A DNA stretch of 64,000 nucleotides from Bowmanella pacifica (GTDB taxonomy: Bacteria > Pseudomonadota > Gammaproteobacteria > Enterobacterales > Alteromonadaceae), in NCBI RefSeq assembly GCF_014645355.1, contig NZ_BMLS01000004.1, positions 186,001 to 250,000 of the forward strand, read 5' to 3'. The position numbers and the translations under genes are program-made. Position 1 is the stretch's first letter. The number at the start of each line of letters is the position of its first letter. Under the pieces are notes generated by a model. It did no database searches, was not told the DNA's origin, and saw only the letters and a program-made list of their open reading frames with translations. Shown here one piece after another: positions 30,638-40,209 of the stretch.

Positions 30638-31774
30638 ATGTACCAACTTCACGCATTCAATCCACAACAGTTCTTGCAGCAGAATTGGCAAAAACAGCCA
30701 ACGCTGATTCGTGGCGGCTTCCCCGGCTTTGTTGATTTATTGGATGAACACGATTTGGCTGGGCTGGCTCAGGAGCCAGACATTGATGCCCGGATTGTGT
30801 CCAGGCAAGGCAATAACTGGCAGGTTGCACAAGGGCCATTTGACGACTTTACGCCCCATTGCCATGGCCAGTGGAGCTTGCTGGTGCAAGGGGTGGATCT
30901 GTATCTGGATGAAGCCACTGAATTGTTGAACGCCTTTAACTTTATTCCGCGCTGGCGCATAGACGACCTGATGGTGAGTTACTCCGTACCTGGGGCCGGG
31001 GTTGGCCCGCACTTGGACCAATATGATGTGTTTATTATTCAGGGTAAGGGCCGCCGTCATTGGCAGGTAGGTGATAAGGGCCAGTATACCGAGCATCGCC
31101 CACACCCCCTACTCGGGCAGGTAGAGGCTTTCGAACCTATTATTGATGCGGTTTTGGAGCCTGGCGATATTCTCTATATTCCTCCCGGCTTTCCCCACTG
31201 TGGCGAGGCGATAGAGCCAAGCCTGAACTATTCGGTTGGCTTTCGCGCCCCCAACCAGCAAGATTTACTCTCGTCGCTGGCTGATTTTGCCTTACAACAG
31301 GAAGGGCTGACCCAGCGTTACCAGGATCCAGACCTGAAATCCCGCGCCCTAAGCGGTGAAGTGCTTAGCTGCGAAGTGGAAAAAATTCGAGCGTTGCTGC
31401 AAGCCAGCCTGCAAGGGCCGGCCTTTACCCAATGGCTAGGCAGCTTCCTAAGCCGGGGGCCGCAAGAAGAATCTTTTGAGGACGGCGAACTGCCGCTACA
31501 TGCCTTGTTTGACTACCTGCAAAGCGGCCAGCCTCTACAACGCCGACTGGATTACAAAGGCGTGTGGTTGCAAACTGACAGTCCACAAGTTCAGTTACAC
31601 CTTGGTGAGCTGAATACCACCTTAGATAAACATCTACTGCCCTATCTTGAGCCTATGTTGTCCCAAGCATGCTGGGAGAAACCGGACAACCTTGCGGACG
31701 AGACACTGATGTCGCTGTGCCAGGCTATTCTGCCGCTGGTGAATGCCGGGGTTTGGGAGCCTATCGAAGACTAA
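30638..31774 (+). CDS. roxA: Ribosomal protein uL16 arginine hydroxylase RoxA/YcfD
   Basis: A JmjC-type 2-oxoglutarate/Fe(II) oxygenase which hydroxylates an arginine of ribosomal protein L16. Metal ligands are His and Asp in GVGPHLDQYDVFIIQGKGRR and His in DILYIPPGFPHCGEAIEPS. DLMVSYSVPGAGVGPH and NYSVGFRAPN match the E. coli protein nearly residue for residue. The ATG at 30638 (MYQLHAFN) matches the family start better than the TTG four codons earlier. The length is 378 residues. The C-terminal winged-helix-like dimer domain (about 250-378) is present. It marks the return to core genome after the accessory stretch. Confidence 0.93.
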   Translation: MYQLHAFNPQQFLQQNWQKQPTLIRGGFPGFVDLLDEHDLAGLAQEPDIDARIVSRQGNNWQVAQGPFDDFTPHCHGQWSLLVQGVDLYLDEATELLNAFNFIPRWRIDDLMVSYSVPGAGVGPHLDQYDVFIIQGKGRRHWQVGDKGQYTEHRPHPLLGQVEAFEPIIDAVLEPGDILYIPPGFPHCGEAIEPSLNYSVGFRAPNQQDLLSSLADFALQQEGLTQRYQDPDLKSRALSGEVLSCEVEKIRALLQASLQGPAFTQWLGSFLSRGPQEESFEDGELPLHALFDYLQSGQPLQRRLDYKGVWLQTDSPQVQLHLGELNTTLDKHLLPYLEPMLSQACWEKPDNLADETLMSLCQAILPLVNAGVWEPIED

Positions 31775-31823
31775 GCAAAATGGCGGCCTGGTTGTTCAGG
31801 CCGCATCAAACACAGGCGGCAAG

Positions 31824-33236
31824 CTAATCTATCCCCAACTCCTTGAGCTTACGGGTTAAGGTATTGCGCCCCCACCCTAACTTACGCGCAGCTTCTTGTT
31901 TATGGCCATGCGTATGGTGCAAAGCCCGTTCTAGCAAAATACGTTCAAAGCTTATAGCCGCGTCATTAAGAATATTCTGCTGCCCCGCTTGCAGCTGTTT
32001 ATCAGCCCAGCCTGCCAGCAGACTCTGCCAGTCACCATTGCCTCCCTGCGCCACATCCTGAACAAGTGGCTGTTGATGCAATTCCGGGGGCAAATCCGAT
32101 GGGATCACTTCCTTGCCGCTGGCCATCACGGTTAGCCACCGACACAGGTTTTCCAGCTGTCGCACATTACCTGGCCAGGGTAAATTCGCCAGGATCTTAG
32201 CGGTATCTTTGCCCAGGGTTTTGGCTTCAACTTCCAATTCTTTGGCTGCCTTAAGCAAAAAATGCTCGGCCAGGGGCGCAATATCTTCTCGTCGCTCCGA
32301 CAGCCTGGGAATATGAATGCGGATCACGTTCAGGCGGTGAAATAAATCTTCCCTAAACTTACCCTGAGCAACGCGCTGCTCCAGATTTTGGTGGGTGGCC
32401 GCGATAATACGCACATCTACCGAAACCGGATTATGACCGCCCACCCGGTAAAATTGCCCATCGGCCAGCACCCGCAATAAACGCGTTTGCACGTCCAGTG
32501 GCATATCACCAATTTCATCTAGAAACAGCGTACCGCCATCGGCCTGCTCAAAACGCCCTTGTCTGGCATTTTGTGCGCCGGTAAAAGCGCCTTTTTCATG
32601 GCCAAAGAGTTCAGATTCGATCAGGTCGGTGGGAATGGCGGCCATGTTCAGGGCAATAAAAGGCGCTTTGGCTCTTGGACTATGGCGATGCAAGGCCTTA
32701 GCCACCAACTCCTTGCCGGTACCTGATTCCCCGTTTATCAGCACACTGATGCTGGAGCGGGATAAGCGCCCGATGGCGCGAAAAACTTCCTGCATGGCCG
32801 GCGCCTCGCCGATAATTTCGGTTTCCAGGCGTGGCGTTTGCCGTTGTTGCAAACGCAATTGTTCGCGGGAGTGAGCCAAAGCCCGCTTCACCAGATTCAC
32901 GGCTTCATCGATATCAAAGGGCTTGGGCAGATACTCAAAAGCGCCACCCTGATAGGCATTTACGGCGCTATCCAGGTCCGAATGGGCGGTCATAATAATA
33001 ACCGGCAAATTCGCGAACTGACGATGTACCTCTTCAAGCAACTGCATCCCATCCATCTGCGGCATACGGATGTCTGATACTATCACTTCGGGCTGCTGCC
33101 CGGCTTCCAGTTGACGCAGCAAGTCCTGCGGATTTTCAAAGCAGTAACACTGAATATCTGCCGTTTGCAGGGCTTTTTGCAGCACCCAGCGAATAGAGCT
33201 GTCATCGTCTACAATCCAAACCGGGGCAACACTCAT
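31824..33236 (-). CDS. ntrC: Nitrogen regulator NtrC (sigma-54 activator)
   Basis: NtrC activates sigma-54 promoters under nitrogen limitation. The 470-residue protein has a receiver domain (1-120, phospho-acceptor Asp in VIVSDIRMPQMDGM), an AAA+ domain (Walker A GESGTGKELVA, GAFTGA loop which contacts sigma-54, Walker B GTLFLDEIGDM) and a C-terminal Fis-type helix-turn-helix (GHKQEAARKLGWGRNTLTRK). Its ATG overlaps the ntrB stop (ATGA), so ntrBC are coupled. A likely target, glnA, lies upstream on the same strand with paired NtrC sites. Confidence 0.97.
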   Translation of the reverse strand: MSVAPVWIVDDDSSIRWVLQKALQTADIQCYCFENPQDLLRQLEAGQQPEVIVSDIRMPQMDGMQLLEEVHRQFANLPVIIMTAHSDLDSAVNAYQGGAFEYLPKPFDIDEAVNLVKRALAHSREQLRLQQRQTPRLETEIIGEAPAMQEVFRAIGRLSRSSISVLINGESGTGKELVAKALHRHSPRAKAPFIALNMAAIPTDLIESELFGHEKGAFTGAQNARQGRFEQADGGTLFLDEIGDMPLDVQTRLLRVLADGQFYRVGGHNPVSVDVRIIAATHQNLEQRVAQGKFREDLFHRLNVIRIHIPRLSERREDIAPLAEHFLLKAAKELEVEAKTLGKDTAKILANLPWPGNVRQLENLCRWLTVMASGKEVIPSDLPPELHQQPLVQDVAQGGNGDWQSLLAGWADKQLQAGQQNILNDAAISFERILLERALHHTHGHKQEAARKLGWGRNTLTRKLKELGID

Positions 33237-34297
33237 AGGCTTGGCTCCTTCTTATCAATAGGCAGATAAATGGTAAATTCGGTATGGCCTGGCCAGCTTT
33301 CCACCTCGATTTTGCCCCTATGATGGTCAATCAGGTTCTGGGCGATAGACAGGCCCAGCCCGGTGCCATCCTGCTTGCCAGTGACCATGGGATAAAACAA
33401 GGTATCTTTCAGCCTTTCTGGAATGCCCGGACCGTTATCGATAATCTTAATCTGAGCACATAAGGGATAACGCTTACCGTGAATGGTGACCTGTCGCTCA
33501 ATACGGGTGACAAAACGGATAACTCCCTTCCCTTCCAGCACTTGCACGGCGTTGCGGGCAATATTCAGCACCGCTTGCTGGATTTTTTCTTCATCAATCC
33601 ACAACTCAGGAATACTGGGGTCGTAGTCCCTCACAAGCTGTACATCGGCAATTTCGTCGAGACTTAGCAAGGTGCGAATTTTTTCCAGCACTTTGTGCAG
33701 ATTATGCCACTGAAAACTGGGCGGCTTATTGGGACCAAGCAGCCTGTCGACCAAATTGCGTAGGCGGTCGGCCTGTTCAATGATCAAGCCAGTGAACTCG
33801 CGCAGCTCGGCGTCTTCAAGCTGCTTTTCTAACAATTGTGCCGCCCCACGCAACCCGCCCAGCGGATTCTTAATTTCATGAGCTAAACCACGCACCAATT
33901 CCCTGGCAGCTTGTTGCTGCGCCCACAATTGATTTTCCTGACTAATGCGACGCAGGTGATCGATCTTTTTGATTTCAAGCAGCAGCATGGGTTGCCCCTG
34001 ATGCTCAATGCTGGATACCGTGATATCTGCTAACGAATGGCGCCCGTCGGCAAAGATGACCTGCACCTCGCTGTCAGAGAAGCTGTCTCTGTCACGTAAT
34101 GCATTGACCAAACGCTGCGTTTCTATGCTGGACTGCAAAAACAGCTTGCGCAGTTCATGGCCCTGCAGCTGATTTAAGCTTTGTTCAAAAAAGGCTTCTG
34201 CCGCCGGATTGGCATACCTGACCTTTAGCTCGCTATCCAGCACCACTAATGCCAGCGACAATTGGCTAATCAAGCCTTGTGGAAATCCTGTTGTCAC
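33233..34297 (-). CDS. ntrB: Nitrogen sensor kinase NtrB
   Basis: NtrB is the cytosolic histidine kinase/phosphatase which controls NtrC phosphorylation under PII (GlnB) control. A PAS domain (about 1-110, LALVVLDSELKVRYANPAAEAF) precedes the kinase core: H-box GLAHEIKNPLGGLRGAAQLL, N-box IARNAVQVLEG, and G-boxes IIDNGPGIP and GTGLGLSIAQNLIDHH. I start it at GTG 34297 with GAGG five bases upstream; this gives 354 residues. A TTG at 34354 would add 19 residues with no family match. It overlaps ntrC by four bases. Confidence 0.93.
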   Translation of the reverse strand: MTTGFPQGLISQLSLALVVLDSELKVRYANPAAEAFFEQSLNQLQGHELRKLFLQSSIETQRLVNALRDRDSFSDSEVQVIFADGRHSLADITVSSIEHQGQPMLLLEIKKIDHLRRISQENQLWAQQQAARELVRGLAHEIKNPLGGLRGAAQLLEKQLEDAELREFTGLIIEQADRLRNLVDRLLGPNKPPSFQWHNLHKVLEKIRTLLSLDEIADVQLVRDYDPSIPELWIDEEKIQQAVLNIARNAVQVLEGKGVIRFVTRIERQVTIHGKRYPLCAQIKIIDNGPGIPERLKDTLFYPMVTGKQDGTGLGLSIAQNLIDHHRGKIEVESWPGHTEFTIYLPIDKKEPSL

Positions 34298-34423
34298 CCA
34301 TACCTCGCGATTTTTCTGCCGCCGGTCTGCTATCACCGAGACGCTATGCACCAATATAGTGCAAAAGCTCAGAAGACACGCATTATTTTAATGCGCTAAC
34401 AGCCGCGGTGTCGTTTGGATGCC

Positions 34424-34927
34424 TCAACCTGACCGGTTCAAGACAGACGCCTGGTGCAGGTAAAAGATTCTGCTTGGAGACGATGCAAGGATCTTGCCCG
34501 ATTTGCCCACTAGTTGAACTTCTATTTTGTGTTCGCCTCTGGGCACACCTTGCAGGGAGAATTGCGGAGATGCCTTGGTTGACACCACCTGGCCATCTAA
34601 CACCAGTTGGAACATACCTGTGCCTTTGGGGTCAATGCTGGCGCTGACATTCACTTCCCCCAAGTTATTGCGGATTGTTTCCTCATGAGCTGGAGACTGA
34701 ATGCTGATGTTGTAGTGGATACCAGGTTTTGGCGGTGTAGTAGTGGGCTTAGCGTCCTGTTTTGGCGCAAGCGACTGTGAGGTATTGGCACTTGGCAGAG
34801 CAACAGGTACGGCACCGGCCACGGGCCGATCCGTGTACACAACAGTGCCATCGGCTTTAACCACTTTATACAATGTGGCGCCTTGTACCGACAGGGCAAA
34901 CATGGCTAAAAGCCAGCTCAGTCTCAT
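34424..34927 (-). CDS. Secreted DUF4124 domain protein
   Basis: A 167-residue protein with a short signal peptide (MRLSWLLAMFALSVQG) and an N-terminal DUF4124 motif, LYKVVKADGTVVYTDRP, then a Pro/Thr-rich linker (about 40-68) and a beta-sandwich-like C-terminal domain (YNISIQSPAHEETIRNNLGE, HKIEVQLVGKSGKIL). The function of DUF4124 is not known. It lies between glnA and ntrB on the same strand, a position often taken by such a gene in Alteromonadales. A gap of about 126 bases to ntrB suggests possible cotranscription from glnA read-through. Confidence 0.8.
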   Translation of the reverse strand: MRLSWLLAMFALSVQGATLYKVVKADGTVVYTDRPVAGAVPVALPSANTSQSLAPKQDAKPTTTPPKPGIHYNISIQSPAHEETIRNNLGEVNVSASIDPKGTGMFQLVLDGQVVSTKASPQFSLQGVPRGEHKIEVQLVGKSGKILASSPSRIFYLHQASVLNRSG

Positions 34928-34992
34928 CTGACCCCCAAATTATTGCCTTTCAACCAGACTCTGCTCTGACAGTGTAGCCTGAGCCGGAGCAA

Positions 34993-35019
34993 CAAAAAAG
35001 CCCGCACAATGGCGGGCTT
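34993..35019 (-). terminator. Terminator after glnA
   Basis: On the minus strand, AAGCCCGC, short loop, GCGGGCTT, then a run of six T. It starts 17 bases past the glnA stop. Confidence 0.85.
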
Positions 35020-35036
35020 GTTATGCAAGATGAGAC

Positions 35037-36446
35037 TTACACGCTGTAGTACATATCGAATTCTACCGGGTGCGTGGTCATGGCCAGTTTTTCCACTTCC
35101 AGGCGCTTGATAGCGATATAAGCGTCGAGCATGTCGTCAGACATAACACCGCCTTCCTTCAGGAAGTCGCGGTCTGCATCCAACGCATCCAACGCCATTT
35201 CCAGACTGTGCGCAACAGTTGGGATGTCTTTTGCTTCTTCTGGCGGCAGATCGTACAAGTCTTTATCCATGGCATCGCCAGGGTGGATCTTGTTCTTGAT
35301 ACCGTCTAGGCCAGCCATCAGCATAGCGGCGAAAGACAGGTAAGGGTTAGCTGCCGGATCAGGGAAGCGGATTTCAACACGACGCCCTTTCACGCTTGGT
35401 ACGTGAGGAATACGGATAGAGGCACTGCGGTTACGTGCAGAGTAAGCCAGCATAACCGGTGCTTCAAACCCAGGTACCAGACGCTTATAAGAGTTGGTGG
35501 TTGGGTTAGTAAAGGCATTCAGTGCGCGAGCGTGTTTAATGATGCCACCGATATAGAACAGTGCATCTTCTGACAGACCTGCATACTTGTCACCAGCAAA
35601 GATGTTCTTGCCATCTTTGGAGATAGACTGGTGCACGTGCATACCAGAACCGTTATCACCTACCAGCGGCTTAGGCATAAAGGTCGCCGTTTTACCGTAG
35701 GCATCAGCCACGTTGTGTACAACGTACTTATAAATTTGCACTTCGTCCGCTTTCTTAACCATAGTGTTGAAACGGCAAGCGATCTCGTTCTGACCGGCCG
35801 TTGCAACTTCGTGGTGGTGCGCTTCGATAGACAGGCCCATTTCTTCCATTACCAAGCACATAGCGGCACGGATGTCGTGTGCAGAGTCGACGGGAGGAAC
35901 CGGGAAGTAACCACCTTTCACGCCAGGGCGGTGACCTTTGTTGCCACCTTCAAACTCAACACCTGAGTTCCACTTGGCTTCCATGGAGTCAATTTCATAG
36001 AAAGAACCGGCCATGTCAGTATGGAAACGAATGTCATCAAACATAAAGAACTCTGGCTCTGGCCCCATCAGAACGGTGTCACCAATACCAGTAGACTTCA
36101 GATATTCTTCTGCGCGACGGGCGATAGAACGCGGGTCACGATCATAGCCTTGCATGGTAGCTGGCTCGTAGATGTCGCAGCGAATATTGATTTGCGTTTC
36201 TTCTGCAAAAGGATCCAGTACTGCACTCTCCGCATCAGGCATCAACACCATGTCGGAATCGTTAATACCTTTCCAACCTGCGATGGAAGAACCGTCGAAC
36301 ATCTTACCTTCTTCGAAGAACTCTTCGTCCACCAGGGCAGCAGGAATAGTAACGTGCTGCTCTTTTCCTTTGGAATCGGTAAAACGCAAGTCAACAAACT
36401 TGGCTTCACTTTCTTTGATCAGGTCCAGTGCCTTTTCTACTGACAT
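35037..36446 (-). CDS. glnA: Glutamine synthetase type I
   Basis: GlnA makes glutamine from glutamate, ammonia and ATP; it is a dodecamer. The 469 residues, starting at [14 protein letters not shown] with GGAGGA upstream, are exactly the E. coli length. Signature regions are [46 protein letters not shown] and RIPHVPS. The adenylylation Tyr is in [14 protein letters not shown], so GlnE-type control is likely. Transcription is probably from the sigma-54 promoter and NtrC enhancer described upstream. An ATG 75 bases further upstream is not used. Confidence 0.98.
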   Translation of the reverse strand: MSVEKALDLIKESEAKFVDLRFTDSKGKEQHVTIPAALVDEEFFEEGKMFDGSSIAGWKGINDSDMVLMPDAESAVLDPFAEETQINIRCDIYEPATMQGYDRDPRSIARRAEEYLKSTGIGDTVLMGPEPEFFMFDDIRFHTDMAGSFYEIDSMEAKWNSGVEFEGGNKGHRPGVKGGYFPVPPVDSAHDIRAAMCLVMEEMGLSIEAHHHEVATAGQNEIACRFNTMVKKADEVQIYKYVVHNVADAYGKTATFMPKPLVGDNGSGMHVHQSISKDGKNIFAGDKYAGLSEDALFYIGGIIKHARALNAFTNPTTNSYKRLVPGFEAPVMLAYSARNRSASIRIPHVPSVKGRRVEIRFPDPAANPYLSFAAMLMAGLDGIKNKIHPGDAMDKDLYDLPPEEAKDIPTVAHSLEMALDALDADRDFLKEGGVMSDDMLDAYIAIKRLEVEKLAMTTHPVEFDMYYSV

Positions 36447-36523
36447 TATGTCCTCCAGGTTGATATTCAAAACGCAGATTTTAGTGCTCTGCGGATAAGT
36501 CGAACTTTGTTGATGCTTCAAAA

Positions 36524-36539
36524 GCCATTTTCATGCCAA
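36524..36539 (-). promoter_or_regulatory. Sigma-54 promoter of glnA
   Basis: On the minus strand TTGGCATGAAAATGGC has the GG-N10-GC spacing of -24/-12 promoters. The predicted transcription start is about 66 bases upstream of the glnA ATG, close to the E. coli glnAp2 layout. The match to the -12 element is partial (TGGCTTT). Confidence 0.72.
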
Positions 36540-36611
36540 GTTGCAGTATCCATTAGCTATGCAGCTTTTAGGGCATCAACCACTATATCGAGCCATTTTG
36601 GCGCAAGTAAA

Positions 36612-36649
36612 AGCACCAAAATAGTGCAGCATCGCACCAACATGGCGCA
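36612..36649 (-). promoter_or_regulatory. Two NtrC enhancer sites upstream of glnA
   Basis: AGCACCAAAATAGTGCA (36612-36628) and CGCACCAACATGGCGCA (36633-36649) each match TGCACC-N5-GGTGCA at ten of twelve positions. Their centres are 21 bases apart, two helical turns, and about 100-140 bases upstream of the sigma-54 start, as in E. coli. A third half-site TGCACC lies at 36666. Confidence 0.78.
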
Positions 36650-36885
36650 CACTGTGCCAGAAAGATGCACCTAAACGTAAGCCGACTAGCGAAAAATCTC
36701 AATGTGTCGTCGCAAAATCCTTGAGAAAACTGTACAATCCGCCGCCTGAAAAAAGGCATTGGGTGAAAAAACCGACAAAACCGGCTTAAAAACCCAGCTT
36801 GTGTCGTCTGGATGCAATACACTCAGATCACAATGCCCGTAAATAGTATGACCAGATCCGCTCCACGCCACCAAGAGAGAATCAG

Positions 36886-38721
36886 ATGAGTTCACAAAAC
36901 ACCTCATTAGAGAAATTGAGGAACATAGCCATAATTGCCCACGTTGACCACGGTAAAACCACATTGGTTGACAAACTATTGCAACAATCCGGTACGCTGG
37001 ACAACCGCAAAGGCACAGACGAACGCGTCATGGATTCCAACGCCCTGGAAAAAGAGCGTGGCATTACTATCCTGGCCAAAAACACTGCTATTAATTGGAA
37101 GGACTATCGCATCAACATCCTGGACACACCGGGACACGCCGACTTTGGTGGTGAAGTTGAGCGCGTCCTGTCCATGGCGGATTCTGTTTTATTGCTGGTT
37201 GATGCTGTTGACGGCCCAATGCCGCAAACCCGCTTTGTAACCCAGAAGGCATTCGCCCACGGATTGAACCCCATTTTGGTTATCAACAAAATCGACCGTC
37301 CTGGTGCCCGTCCTGATTGGGTAATGGATCAGGTGTTCGATCTGTTTGATAACCTGGGCGCTACCGACGAGCAGCTAGACTTCCCTGTGGTGTATGCCTC
37401 AGCTCTGCAAGGTTGGGCCAGCCTGGATGAAAACGAACAAGCCAGCGATATGGAAGCCCTTTATCAGGCCATCGTCGATAAAGTATCGCCTCCCAAGGCA
37501 GACCCTGAAGGTTCTCTGCAAATGCAGGTATCTCAGTTGGATTACTCCAGCTACCTGGGCATTATCGGCATCGGCCGCATTAAGCGCGGTCAGGTTAAAC
37601 TTAACCAGCAGGTCACTATTGTGGGTGCCGATGGCAAGAAGCGTAACGGCAAGATTGGTCAGGTATTTGGTTACCTGGGTCTGGACCGCTACGAAGCAGA
37701 AACTGCCAGTGCCGGTGACATCGTCGCCATCAGTGGTTTGGGCGAGCTGAAAATTTCCGACACTATCTGCGCCGTAGATAATGTTGAAGCCCTGCCTCCC
37801 TTGTCTGTAGATGAGCCAACGGTAACCATGACCTTCCAGGTTAACACCTCGCCGTTTGCCGGTCAGGATGGTAAATTTGTTACTTCACGTCAGATTCTGG
37901 AAAGACTGCAAACCGAACTGAAGCACAACGTAGCACTGCGTGTGGAAGAAACCGCAGACCCGGATAAATTCCGCGTCTCTGGTCGTGGTGAACTGCACTT
38001 GGGCGTTCTGATCGAAAACATGCGTCGCGAAGGCTACGAACTGGCCGTGTCCCGCCCGGAAGTTATCCTGCGCAGAGAAGGCGAGCAGTTGCTTGAGCCC
38101 TACGAAACACTGACCCTGGATATCGAGGAAGAGAACCAGGGTTCTATTATGGAACAGCTGGGTCTGCGCAAAGCAGAAATGCGCGATATGAATCCCGATG
38201 GCAAAGGCCGTGTACGTATCGACTTTGTGGTACCCAGCCGCGGTCTTATCGGCTTCCAGACCGACTTTATGACCCTGACCTCAGGTACAGGTCTGATGTA
38301 TCACACCTTCCTGGAATACGGCCCGCATGCCGGGGGCCGTATCGGTCAGCGTAACAACGGTGTACTGATCTCCAATGGTAAGGGCAAAGCCCTGGCTTAC
38401 GCCTTGTTCAACCTGCAAGAACGTGGCCGTTTGTTTATTGGTCACGGCGCAGAAGTGTACGAAGGCCAGATTATCGGTATTCACAGCCGAGATAACGACC
38501 TGACAGTTAATGCTCTGAAAGGTAAGCAGCTGACTAACGTTCGTGCCGCCGGTACCGACGAAGCGCTGACGCTAACGCCACCAGTGAGAATGACACTGGA
38601 AAGAGCCCTGGAGTTTATCGACGATGATGAACTGGTAGAAGTCACGCCTAACCATATCCGTCTGCGTAAAAAACTGCTGACGGAAAATGAACGTAAGCGT
38701 GCTTCCAGAAGCGCTGACTAA
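36886..38721 (+). CDS. typA: Ribosome-associated GTPase TypA/BipA
   Basis: BipA is an EF-G-like translational GTPase involved in ribosome assembly and stress adaptation. The 611-residue protein has G motifs [48 protein letters not shown] and [13 protein letters not shown], then domain II and EF-G-like domains III and V, and the BipA-specific C-terminal domain ([36 protein letters not shown]). GAGAG lies a few bases before the ATG. It is divergent from glnA, with 439 bases between the two starts holding the glnA control region. Confidence 0.97.
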   Translation: MSSQNTSLEKLRNIAIIAHVDHGKTTLVDKLLQQSGTLDNRKGTDERVMDSNALEKERGITILAKNTAINWKDYRINILDTPGHADFGGEVERVLSMADSVLLLVDAVDGPMPQTRFVTQKAFAHGLNPILVINKIDRPGARPDWVMDQVFDLFDNLGATDEQLDFPVVYASALQGWASLDENEQASDMEALYQAIVDKVSPPKADPEGSLQMQVSQLDYSSYLGIIGIGRIKRGQVKLNQQVTIVGADGKKRNGKIGQVFGYLGLDRYEAETASAGDIVAISGLGELKISDTICAVDNVEALPPLSVDEPTVTMTFQVNTSPFAGQDGKFVTSRQILERLQTELKHNVALRVEETADPDKFRVSGRGELHLGVLIENMRREGYELAVSRPEVILRREGEQLLEPYETLTLDIEEENQGSIMEQLGLRKAEMRDMNPDGKGRVRIDFVVPSRGLIGFQTDFMTLTSGTGLMYHTFLEYGPHAGGRIGQRNNGVLISNGKGKALAYALFNLQERGRLFIGHGAEVYEGQIIGIHSRDNDLTVNALKGKQLTNVRAAGTDEALTLTPPVRMTLERALEFIDDDELVEVTPNHIRLRKKLLTENERKRASRSAD

Positions 38722-38726
38722 TACCC

Positions 38727-38750
38727 AAACCCGCCTCGTGCGGGTTTTTT
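38727..38750 (+). terminator. Terminator after typA
   Basis: AAACCCGC, five-base loop, GCGGGTTTTTT. The stem lies five bases past the stop of typA. Confidence 0.88.
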
Positions 38751-38771
38751 ATGTCCAGGGATGGACGGGCA

Positions 38772-38873
38772 GAAAAATTGCTCCTGCATTTTCTGCACTT
38801 CCACCGTCCATGGTGGTCGGCCGAAAAACTGCTCCTGCGTTTTCTGCACTTCCACCATCCATGGTGGTCGGCC
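38772..38873 (+). repeat. Tandem duplication of a 51-base unit
   Basis: Two adjacent 51-base units (38772-38822 and 38823-38873) differ at only three positions. Each contains GCTCCTGC, TTTTCTGCACTTCCACC and a palindrome around CCATGG, and ends in GGTGGTCGGCC. An ORF crosses the copies, but it starts within the typA end in another frame and resembles no protein. The 375 bases between typA and the next gene hold the typA terminator, this repeat and AT-rich sequence near 39020-39070 likely to contain the promoter of the next operon. Confidence 0.85.
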
Positions 38874-39095
38874 AAAATTATAAGCTACCTCCATGTCGCT
38901 TACCTGCTATGCAGGCCAGCTAAAGCTGCTCATAGCCTTCCTACGCTATGGTGCTCCTCGGCTTTATCTCCTGAGTCGCCCTACCTCCTCCTAACTTGGC
39001 GGTAAAAAAGACTAAATTCCTTACTGACCCGAAATTCATTTAGATTTAGATAAGATTCTTTATCATCTGTCTGCATTCACCTAAAGGACTTTCCT

Positions 39096-40199
39096 ATGTT
39101 GCGACGCTATTTTCTGCCACTGGCCCTGGTTTTATTGAGTGCCTGTCAGGACGATACCCCCGACAATAAGCCGTTGATCCGTCCTATCGCCTGGACAGAA
39201 GTCTCAGCCTCGCCATTGGAACAAGTACGCAGATTATCCGGTACCATGGCCCCGGTTGAAGCCGCGAATTTAAGCTTTGAAGTGAATGGCAAGGTCGATG
39301 CGGTTAAAGTTAATCTGGGGGAAAGTGTTAAACAGGGCCAGGAGCTGGCCAGGTTAAATCAACGTAGCTTTAATCTCAGCCTCCAATCAGCCCAGGCCAC
39401 TTTGGAACAGGCAAAAGCCAATCTGACCGAAGCTGAAAATGAATATCAACGCTACGCCGAGCTGGTTGAACAGGGCGTGGTGTCCAAGTCCGGTTTTGAC
39501 AATGCCAAGGCGGCTTTCGAATCAACCCGCAGTGCCGTTGGTGTAGCCCAGGCGCAGTTAGACATTGCGCGGAAAAATCTGCATGACAGCGTATTGTTAG
39601 CGCCTTACGACGGCATTATTACCAAGCGCCTGATAGAGCCCTCCCAGCAGATTAGCGCCGGGCAGACGGTGTTTGAGATCGAAGGCGAGCATGGGCTGGA
39701 GGTTCGTCTGATGGTGCCGGAAACCATTATCCGCGAATTACATAACGGTATGCCGCTGCCGGTGCGTTTCCCGGTACTACCCAACCTGACGCTGTCTGGC
39801 CGGGTCAGCGAAATTGGCACCCGCGCGGAAGCTGCTAATGCCTTTCCCATCGTTATCTTACTCAATGACCACGACCAAAGATTACGCGCTGGCATGACGG
39901 CCGAGGTAGACATCACTTTTCAGGGTAGCGGCCGCAGTGGCTTTAGCGGGCGCAGTCTGCGCGTGCCGGTATCCGCCCTGGCTGCCGATACCGGTAAGCA
40001 ACTTTATCTGTTTGTCTATGACCCAGCGGAGCAAAAAGTTTTTAAACGTCAGGTACAAACAGAAAATATCATCAATAACGAAGTGTATATCAGCCAAGGT
40101 GTTGAAGAGGGTGAAATCGTCGCCACGGCTGGCGTCGCGTTCTTGCGCGATGGCCAGCAGGTAACCTTGCTGGACAAGCAAGTTCGACAGTTCAACTGA
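39096..40199 (+). CDS. RND efflux membrane fusion lipoprotein
   Basis: A 367-residue periplasmic adaptor of a tripartite RND efflux pump. A lipobox (LVLLSACQDD, Cys about 17) shows it is a lipoprotein. The biotinyl-lipoyl-like halves surround a coiled-coil hairpin (VDAVKVNLGESVKQGQELAR ... AQATLEQAKANLTEAENEYQ, ... ILAPYDGIITKRLIEPSQQI), followed by a beta-barrel and membrane-proximal domain. The permease gene starts ten bases downstream; no outer-membrane channel gene is next to it, so it may use a TolC encoded elsewhere. Confidence 0.92.
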   Translation: MLRRYFLPLALVLLSACQDDTPDNKPLIRPIAWTEVSASPLEQVRRLSGTMAPVEAANLSFEVNGKVDAVKVNLGESVKQGQELARLNQRSFNLSLQSAQATLEQAKANLTEAENEYQRYAELVEQGVVSKSGFDNAKAAFESTRSAVGVAQAQLDIARKNLHDSVLLAPYDGIITKRLIEPSQQISAGQTVFEIEGEHGLEVRLMVPETIIRELHNGMPLPVRFPVLPNLTLSGRVSEIGTRAEAANAFPIVILLNDHDQRLRAGMTAEVDITFQGSGRSGFSGRSLRVPVSALAADTGKQLYLFVYDPAEQKVFKRQVQTENIINNEVYISQGVEEGEIVATAGVAFLRDGQQVTLLDKQVRQFN

Positions 40200-40209
40200 G
40201 GTCTGCACT

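Noticed and set aside
38687-38923. ORF spanning the tandem 51-base repeat
   Set aside because: It begins inside typA in another frame, and its peptide is only the repeat translated; 51 is divisible by three, so the frame stays open trivially.
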